From contig CAZNHL010000107.1 of assembly GCA_964572965.1 (NCBI GenBank), forward strand, positions 1-9,608: 9,608 bases of DNA, given 5' to 3'. The DNA comes from CAZNHL01 sp964572965 (GTDB lineage Bacteria > Bacteroidota > Bacteroidia > Cytophagales > UBA9547). Numbering within the stretch: position 1 is the stretch's first letter; each line of letters opens with the position of its first letter. Under the pieces are notes generated by a model. The model made no database searches, was not told where the DNA came from, and worked only from the letters and a program-made list of their open reading frames with translations. Shown here in pieces: positions 5,265 to 9,608 of this stretch. Position numbers and translations under genes: made by a program.

Positions 5265-5789
5265 ATGAAGATATTTAATATTGTCGCTGTTCTGTTCCTG
5301 ACCGCGATTCTCGCCTCGTTTACAAATCCTGCTTCAGAAATAGCCTTTTTACCAGATTCTCCTGTATCTGATTGCGACAGTGTTCCTTTGCTTAATCAGC
5401 AGGTTGTGGAATATACAAAGCAGTCAATCGGTAAAAAGATAGGCAGAGGTGAATGCTGGGACCTGGCTGCCGGAGCTTTAAATAGTATCGGGGCGAAATG
5501 GGATGGCAATTATGTATATGGTAAGAAACTGGATGTAAAAACTGATTGTATTTACCCTGGCGATATTATCCAGTTTGAACGGGTAAAACTAAAGTATGAA
5601 AAGGATGGTTTGAACTATGTAGAAGAGATGTCGCACCACACCGCTGTGGTGTATGAAGTGAAGGCCAAAGGGAGTTTTGTTCTGGCCCATCAGAATACCC
5701 GCTTTTCTGGCAGAAAGGTTGGTTTAAGTCCAATTAATCTGGAAGATATAACAAAAGGAAAATTTAAGATTTACAGACCTGTAAAGTAA
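5265..5789 (+). CDS. Secreted CHAP/NlpC-like cysteine hydrolase
   Basis: A 174-residue protein with a clear signal peptide (MKIFNIVAVLFLTAILASFT, cleavage about residue 20-25). The mature domain has a CHAP/NlpC-P60-like order: GECWDLAAGAL with the probable nucleophile Cys64, CIYPGDIIQFE, then SHHTAVVYEV with His124 or His125, and AHQNT with Asn144. Cys-His-Asn is the usual triad of papain-like peptidoglycan hydrolases or amidases, so cell-wall or peptide cleavage in the periplasm is likely (family inference). No wall-binding domain is present. The ATG at 5265 was chosen over an upstream start at 5235 because it begins directly with the signal peptide. It stands alone: 213 bp after the WYL gene, with a strong terminator 20 bp after its stop. 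Some plant and bacterial relatives of this fold are not wall enzymes, so the substrate is open. Confidence 0.82.
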   Translation: MKIFNIVAVLFLTAILASFTNPASEIAFLPDSPVSDCDSVPLLNQQVVEYTKQSIGKKIGRGECWDLAAGALNSIGAKWDGNYVYGKKLDVKTDCIYPGDIIQFERVKLKYEKDGLNYVEEMSHHTAVVYEVKAKGSFVLAHQNTRFSGRKVGLSPINLEDITKGKFKIYRPVK

Positions 5790-5809
5790 CAAAAGTCGTT
5801 CTTATGTTT

Positions 5810-5855
5810 AAATCCGAGGTTATAGAAAGCCGTTTTTCTATAACCTCGGATTTTT
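5810..5855 (+). terminator. Strong intrinsic terminator of the cysteine-hydrolase gene
   Basis: A perfect 19-bp stem (5810-5828 with 5835-5853; core ATCCGAGGTTATAG) has a 6-nt loop and a five-T tail at 5851-5855. It is the best terminator in the window. Confidence 0.95.
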
Positions 5856-5884
5856 CATGTTTAAGCCTTTACGTAATCAACTTG

Positions 5885-5905
5885 TCTCATTTGTTTCAAA
5901 TGAGA
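5885..5905. promoter_or_regulatory. Perfect hairpin upstream of the secreted repeat protein
   Basis: TCTCATTTG and CAAATGAGA form a perfect 9-bp stem with loop TTT, without a T-tract, 100 bp before the ATG at 6005. It could be an operator or an element of the 5' region. No role is shown. Confidence 0.4.
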
Positions 5906-6004
5906 TACTTCGGCCAGATAAGGCATTTTCTTTTTTATTAATCTTGCGTTGATATTAAAATTATTGCTGAAGCATTATTTAATAACTTAAACCAACCAAG
6001 ATTT

Positions 6005-7609
6005 ATGAAACGCTTTTCTTTGCTTGCATCTTTGATGTGTGCATTTACAGCAACGGGCCAGGTTTCTCTGGTAAAGGATTTTAGTACGCAGGCGAGTCCG
6101 TTTAACAGTGGTTCACCGTCTTATATGGTTACTCATAATAACAAGCTTTATATGAGTGCAACTGATTATGAAGGCGGTGTTTTCAGCAGTACAGCAATCG
6201 GATTGTTCGAGTTGGATGATCTTTCCGGAAATGCAAAGAAAATCTATACCCTTAAAAAGGCGAGGACGATTAGCATTTCATCGGGCAAAAACCTGTTTTT
6301 TTCGAGTACAGAACTACCTTCTACAAATCAATTTGTCATGGATGTAGATGTACTGTATGCTTATAACGGAACCTCTTTTGTAGCAGTAGACACATTACAC
6401 GCTCAGATTTCAAAAGGGAATGGACTTAATGCAATTTCTTTTGGCGATGGCAGAATTGTATATGTACAAAATAATGCTTCAACCGGCTATGAACTTTGGG
6501 TGAGCGACGGCACAAAAGCCGGTACAAAACTACTAAAGGATATTACTCCGGGAGCAGGTTCAACTTTTTCAGACCAGGACCAGAAAGGCAAAATCGGGAT
6601 TTCTTTTAAAGGGAAAATTTACTTTGCTGCAGATGATAACTTATGGGTTACAGATGGCACAGCAGCGGGTACTGAACTGGTAACTAATGCCCTAAAAATC
6701 AATAAAGGCTATGTGTGGAACAAAAGTGATAACTATTTTTCATATGTAAATCCGGGAGGATATGCTGTTATTTCAGATGGTACGGCATCAGGTACAAAGG
6801 AAGTCAGAACATCAGAAATTACTTATAGCCTTACCCAGCCGGTTGAAAATAATAGCAGCTCAAATCTGTATTATATCATTGAAAAGTATGTTGAGGCAGA
6901 AGGAAAGCTTGTATCGTCGCTATACCGCACAAATGCCGGTTTTAATGATCTTGTGCTGGTAGCTTCAAATGTTCCGAGAACAGGCTACAGCCATCTGGCG
7001 GAATTTCAGGACAAGGTATATACTATCAGCAGAGGGAGCAGCTCTTCCGAATATCTTTTCCAGCAAATTGATCCGGTGACGCATACAATTACGGTACTTA
7101 AAACATTCAAGAGTTCAGCACTCGTAAATTTTGGCCCTTTTAAAGCTACTTCCAGACGTCTCTATTTTCAGGGGCAGGATAATGATGGAAAAGGTAATCA
7201 ATATTGGGAATGTGACGGTAGCCAAGCCGGAACCAATATATTGTACAGTAATTTTTTAACCAACGGCAATGGCTTGCACTATGAGTCTTTTAAAGACGCA
7301 CTGGTATTCTATGCCAGCGATGGCACTTCAACCGGCTATGAGCTATGGGCTACGATTGATGGAGTAACATCTGTAAATGATGAATTGCTGCCGGCAAATT
7401 ATTCTATTTACCCGAACCCTGCGAGAGATCACATTTTTGTGCGCTCGGCGGAGAAAGATGCTGACATATCGGTTTATGATATATCAGGGGTGAAAGTCAA
7501 ATCAGTTTCCTCCACGGGTGAACAGACCCGTGTTGATATTGAAGAGCTTAAAAACGGAATATATGTGGTGCTTTCAGGTAGTCAGATTTATAAGCTAGTC
7601 AAAGAGTAG
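6005..7609 (+). CDS. Secreted DGTxAGT-repeat protein with T9SS type A sorting domain
   Basis: A 534-residue exported protein. Residues 1-19 are a signal peptide (MKRFSLLASLMCAFTATGQ). The body carries degenerate repeats of the ELWxSDGTxAGT type at 163-174, 213-223, 256-264, 401-410 and 437-448, typical of beta-propeller-like surface proteins in Bacteroidota. The C-terminus (about 465-534) is a T9SS type A sorting domain: YSIYPNPARDHIFV, then ISVYDISGVKVKS and LKNGIYVVLSG. Export is therefore Sec into the periplasm, then the type IX machinery across the outer membrane. No catalytic motif is visible, so binding or a structural role is more likely than enzyme activity. The gene is isolated between two terminators. 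Its sorting domain is distinct in sequence from those at both window ends. Confidence 0.92.
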   Translation: MKRFSLLASLMCAFTATGQVSLVKDFSTQASPFNSGSPSYMVTHNNKLYMSATDYEGGVFSSTAIGLFELDDLSGNAKKIYTLKKARTISISSGKNLFFSSTELPSTNQFVMDVDVLYAYNGTSFVAVDTLHAQISKGNGLNAISFGDGRIVYVQNNASTGYELWVSDGTKAGTKLLKDITPGAGSTFSDQDQKGKIGISFKGKIYFAADDNLWVTDGTAAGTELVTNALKINKGYVWNKSDNYFSYVNPGGYAVISDGTASGTKEVRTSEITYSLTQPVENNSSSNLYYIIEKYVEAEGKLVSSLYRTNAGFNDLVLVASNVPRTGYSHLAEFQDKVYTISRGSSSSEYLFQQIDPVTHTITVLKTFKSSALVNFGPFKATSRRLYFQGQDNDGKGNQYWECDGSQAGTNILYSNFLTNGNGLHYESFKDALVFYASDGTSTGYELWATIDGVTSVNDELLPANYSIYPNPARDHIFVRSAEKDADISVYDISGVKVKSVSSTGEQTRVDIEELKNGIYVVLSGSQIYKLVKE

Positions 7610-7627
7610 TTCCGATTTATTTAGTCA

Positions 7628-7661
7628 AAAACAGGGATACTATGAATAGTATTCCTGTTTT
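7628..7661 (+). terminator. Intrinsic terminator after the repeat protein
   Basis: AAAACAGGGATACTA (7628-7642) pairs with TAGTATTCCTGTTTT (7647-7661), 15 bp with one G-T wobble and a 4-nt loop. It ends in TTTT, 18 bp after the stop codon. Confidence 0.88.
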
Positions 7662-7682
7662 ATATTTATGTCATAGACATTA

Positions 7683-7714
7683 TTTGTAAGTTATAATACC
7701 AATATGTTACTTTG
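7683..7714 (+). promoter_or_regulatory. Promoter of the AraC-type regulator gene
   Basis: TTTG (7683-7686) is separated by exactly 20 bp from TTACTTTG (7707-7714), which matches TAnnTTTG at 7 of 8 positions. Transcription would start near 7721, which supports the ATG at 7748 over the TTG at 7712. Confidence 0.65.
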
Positions 7715-7747
7715 CCGGTGGTTTGGATTTGTCCTGCCGACGGTAAT

Positions 7748-8904
7748 ATGCTCGTCCTTAATATAATAACCTCTATTAATCTATTATTTGTATTTTCTGT
7801 TTTATTTTTCAGAAAAGAAAATGCCTTACCTAATAAAGTACTCGCACTGATTCTTATCAATCCGGGAATTAACTTTATAAGTAACGTCAATACCCTTTCC
7901 GGTAATATTGAACAAATGCCTTATCTGTACTTTTTTGCACAGGCAACGGCATTATTATTCGCACCTCTGGTGCTGATCTACACAAACCTGATGATCGGTA
8001 GAAAGCCAGGGAAAAAGAACCTTCTTTTTTATCTGACCATAGCTGCTATTCTGCTGATAGTTTATTATACTATTGAGTTTGCATTATTTTCGAAAGAAAC
8101 GCAGCATCAATATCTTCAGGGGATTTTCTACGGACCTTATCCTGATCAGATGGTCATTTTTAATGGTGTTTTTATTCTATTACAGCAGATTTATTTCACA
8201 CTGGCAGCTTTCCAGGTATACAAATACAGAAAGAACTTACCGAACCTTATTTCAAATTTTGAAAAAACACGATTTGATTATGTCAGCAGGTTTATACTGC
8301 TAATATGGGTGCTTAACCTGATTACGCTGACCTTGTATGCATCTGTACCTACAGAACTGGTGGAATATATTTGTCTGCCTATCGTTTTAACAGTTATTTA
8401 TGCTTTCATTTTTTACTATAGCTTTCATTATAATTCAATTTTCACAAAAAGCTCTTTTGAAAGCTTTCAGGACGATAATGAACCGCTGGTTGCTGCTTTA
8501 GATGAAAAATCTATTGCTGAACCTGAAATTGCAAGTACTGAGCTGAATGAAATTGCTGCACAACTGGAGGCCTTTCTTCTGGAGCATGAAACATTCACTA
8601 ACCCTGATCTGACAATTTATATGTTTGCAGATGACTTTGGAATGAACTACAGAAAAATTTCAATGGTACTGAATAAGGTGATCGGTAAAACTTTCTANNN
8701 NNNNNNNCTTTCTATGATTATATCAATGAAAAGCGTGTAGAGAAATCGAAAATTCTTTTGTTTGAAAGAAGCGGAATTACCATAGAGGGGGTTGGCTATG
8801 AATCAGGATTTAACAGCCGTGCTTCTTTTTACCGTGCTTTTAAAAAGCATACAGGACAAACCCCGTCACAGTACCTTGATACTGAGAAAATACAAATGGC
8901 ATAA
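7748..8904 (+). CDS. Membrane-anchored AraC-family transcriptional regulator (split by an artificial gap)
   Basis: Once the gap is closed this is a 379-residue protein. Residues 1-230 contain about seven hydrophobic spans (near 4-22, 31-48, 60-83, 93-113, 136-156, 181-200 and 207-227), so it sits in the inner membrane. A short acidic linker (240-270) leads to a C-terminal AraC/HTH_18 domain (about 275-372): LTIYMFADDFGMNYRKIS, GKTFYDYINEKRVEKSKILL and VGYESGFNSRASFYRAFKKHTGQTPSQY. Such 7TM-AraC proteins of Bacteroidota are thought to pass a membrane signal to DNA. The 10 Ns at 8698-8707 break the frame, but CTTTCTA occurs on both sides; merging this 7-base overlap and dropping the Ns removes 17 bases and restores one frame. 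The gene has its own promoter at 7683-7714. Its targets are unknown; the adjacent secreted protein is one candidate. Confidence 0.9.
8698..8707. other. 10-N placeholder over overlapping contig ends
   Basis: CTTTCTA occupies both 8691-8697 and 8708-8714. Collapsing the overlap restores the AraC frame and the conserved GKTFYDYINEKR motif, so no sequence is missing here. Confidence 0.92.
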
Positions 8905-8965
8905 ATGCTACAACTGAATAAAAAAATAATTATCTGCATCCATAAACCTTCTTAAGTTTTTCTCC

Positions 8966-8990
8966 CGCAGATAACGCAGAATTTCGCAGA
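8966..8990. repeat. Short CGCAGA direct repeats
   Basis: CGCAGA occurs at 8966-8971, 8975-8980 and 8985-8990, spaced by 9 and 10 bp, in the 374-bp non-coding stretch after the AraC gene. It resembles the CGCAGATTT-type extragenic repeats seen in many Bacteroidota genomes. The rest of 8905-9278 holds a weak AGGGTTT/AAACCCT dyad (8993-9022), a 10-N gap, short unconvincing open frames and the terminator at 9192-9222. Confidence 0.5.
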
Positions 8991-9089
8991 TTAGGGTTTA
9001 AAACTCCGGTTCTGCAAACCCTGAAAATTTAACAATCAATAAAATATATACTATCAGTGAGATTCAGAACCCCTGGTTAATCGAATCAN

Positions 9090-9099
9090 NNNNNNNNNA
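9090..9099. other. 10-N assembly gap in non-coding DNA
   Basis: Ten Ns between CGAATCA and AGGCACG. No useful overlap is seen at the flanks. Short open frames touch both sides (for example one ending NPWLIES on the left), so a small gene could be hidden if the real gap is large. Confidence 0.9.
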
Positions 9100-9191
9100 G
9101 GCACGATGAAACGGATACTCAATTATGGTTATCCGCAAAATCATGTATTTCCCCTAAACATACGAACTCGATCATATTGATAAAACTATAA

Positions 9192-9222
9192 AAAAAGAGC
9201 TGTAGATTCTACAGCTCTTTTT
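9192..9222. terminator. Bidirectional terminator between convergent genes
   Basis: AAAAAGAGCTGTAG (9192-9205) and CTACAGCTCTTTTT (9209-9222) pair perfectly over 14 bp with a 3-nt loop. There are T-tracts on both strands. It serves the minus-strand T9SS gene, which stops at 9279, and could also stop rightward read-through from the AraC gene. Confidence 0.92.
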
Positions 9223-9278
9223 GAACTAACCATTTCTAAGTACGTCCACAGTTGAATTTGTGAAGTGCTTATGCTTTT

Positions 9279-9608
9279 TTAATCAATCTTTACTACTCTT
9301 TCAAATCTTACGCCTGCTGCTCTTTCAATTCTTAAAATATAAATACCTTTAGAAAATGCTGAAAGATCAACCTGCTCAATACCTTTTATAAAGCTTGTCC
9401 TTAATGACTGGCCTTCTACACTTATTACTTCTATACTTTCAACATCAGAGCCTATATTCACAATACCTGTAGTCGGGTTTGGATAAACAGTGAATACTTC
9501 TTTCAGAAGGTCATCATCAATTGCAGTAGTTTGTGATACTGTAATTGAAACTACAGAAGAGGTTGTTACACCTGTGCTGTTGTCATAAGCTTTTGCCGTC
9601 AGCGCATA
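9279..9608 (-). CDS. C-terminal end of an Ig-domain protein with T9SS type A sorting domain (5' partial)
   Basis: The last 109 residues of a protein that starts right of the window. It opens with YALTAKAYDNSTGVTTSS, the end of a bacterial Ig-like domain common in secreted glycosidases and adhesins, followed by VVSITVSQ. After a linker comes the T9SS type A sorting domain: VYPNPTTGIV, then IEVISVEGQSL and FSKGIYILRIERAAG. Export is therefore through the type IX system to the surface. The first part of the sorting domain and linker match the left-edge gene almost base for base (9460-9561 versus 1-102), while the last 60 residues differ. Without the N-terminal part the activity cannot be named. 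The stop is 57 bp before a strong terminator. Confidence 0.92.
   Translation of the reverse strand, partial: YALTAKAYDNSTGVTTSSVVSITVSQTTAIDDDLLKEVFTVYPNPTTGIVNIGSDVESIEVISVEGQSLRTSFIKGIEQVDLSAFSKGIYILRIERAAGVRFERVVKID
9460..9561 (-). repeat. Right copy of the 102-bp inverted repeat (T9SS gene tail)
   Basis: The reverse complement equals bases 1-102 with a single difference at base 9553 (complement t versus g). It ends at the same codon of the sorting domain as the left copy. The next 47 bases to the window edge have no counterpart, because the left copy is cut by position 1. Confidence 0.95.

Noticed and set aside
8966..8990. CRISPR-like array
   Set aside because: Only three 6-bp units with 9-10 bp spacing. 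There are no spacers of useful length and no cas genes.
9100..9176. Short open frames right of the third gap
   Set aside because: Two frames are open for 24-26 codons, neither with a motif nor a convincing start. Not supported as a gene.
1..9608. Window ends as terminal inverted repeats of a transposon
   Set aside because: The repeats are inside coding sequence of T9SS tails, no transposase or recombinase lies between them, and no target duplication can be seen.

Overview
The window looks like chromosomal DNA from a Bacteroidota bacterium, probably a Sphingobacteriales or Pedobacter-like lineage. The DNA is AT-rich. Three genes end in type IX secretion system (T9SS) type A sorting domains with YPNP boxes. 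One secreted protein carries ELWxSDGTxAGT repeats, and there is a membrane-anchored AraC-type regulator of the Bacteroidota kind. Several promoters fit TTTG-N19-21-TAnnTTTG. No tRNA, rRNA, CRISPR array, transposase or recombinase was seen. Three 10-N runs show that this is a scaffolded draft. One of them (8698-8707) is clearly a placeholder over contigs that overlap by 7 bases.

Layout. The window opens with the 3' end of a T9SS gene (+, to 280) and closes with the 3' end of a second, convergent T9SS gene (-, 9279 to the edge). These tails share a 102-bp inverted repeat (one mismatch) that stops abruptly inside the sorting domain. Between them, left to right: a gene-poor stretch with a startless open frame and a long palindrome (281-629); a solo XRE-type repressor (-, 630-872) divergent from a small lipoprotein (+, 963-1724), with a perfect 16-bp palindrome between them; a tiny protein made of two near-identical CCCH zinc motifs (1791-2024); a PD-(D/E)XK nuclease-family protein (about 2219-3445); a small UVR-motif protein interrupted by a gap (3561-3993); and a WYL-domain regulator (4158-5051). 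Then come a secreted CHAP/NlpC-like cysteine hydrolase (5265-5789), a secreted repeat protein with a T9SS tail (6005-7609), an AraC-type regulator with about seven membrane spans (7748-8904), and a 374-bp non-coding stretch with a gap and a strong bidirectional terminator.

How the parts may relate. The genes from 963 to 5051 all read rightward but are separated by gaps of roughly 70-200 bp, so they look like independent units rather than one tight operon. Three of them are followed within 25 bp by members of one hairpin family (arm TAGANRTTCCACTTTY), a local repeat that probably acts as a terminator. The HTH and WYL regulators each have a palindrome in their own promoter, which suggests autoregulation. 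A PD-(D/E)XK protein near a WYL regulator is reminiscent of accessory or defence islands, but this is inference. The inverted repeat at the two ends is the most unusual feature. It would allow the 9.4-kb interior to invert and exchange the sorting-domain tails of two surface proteins, or it may record gene conversion or an assembly boundary.
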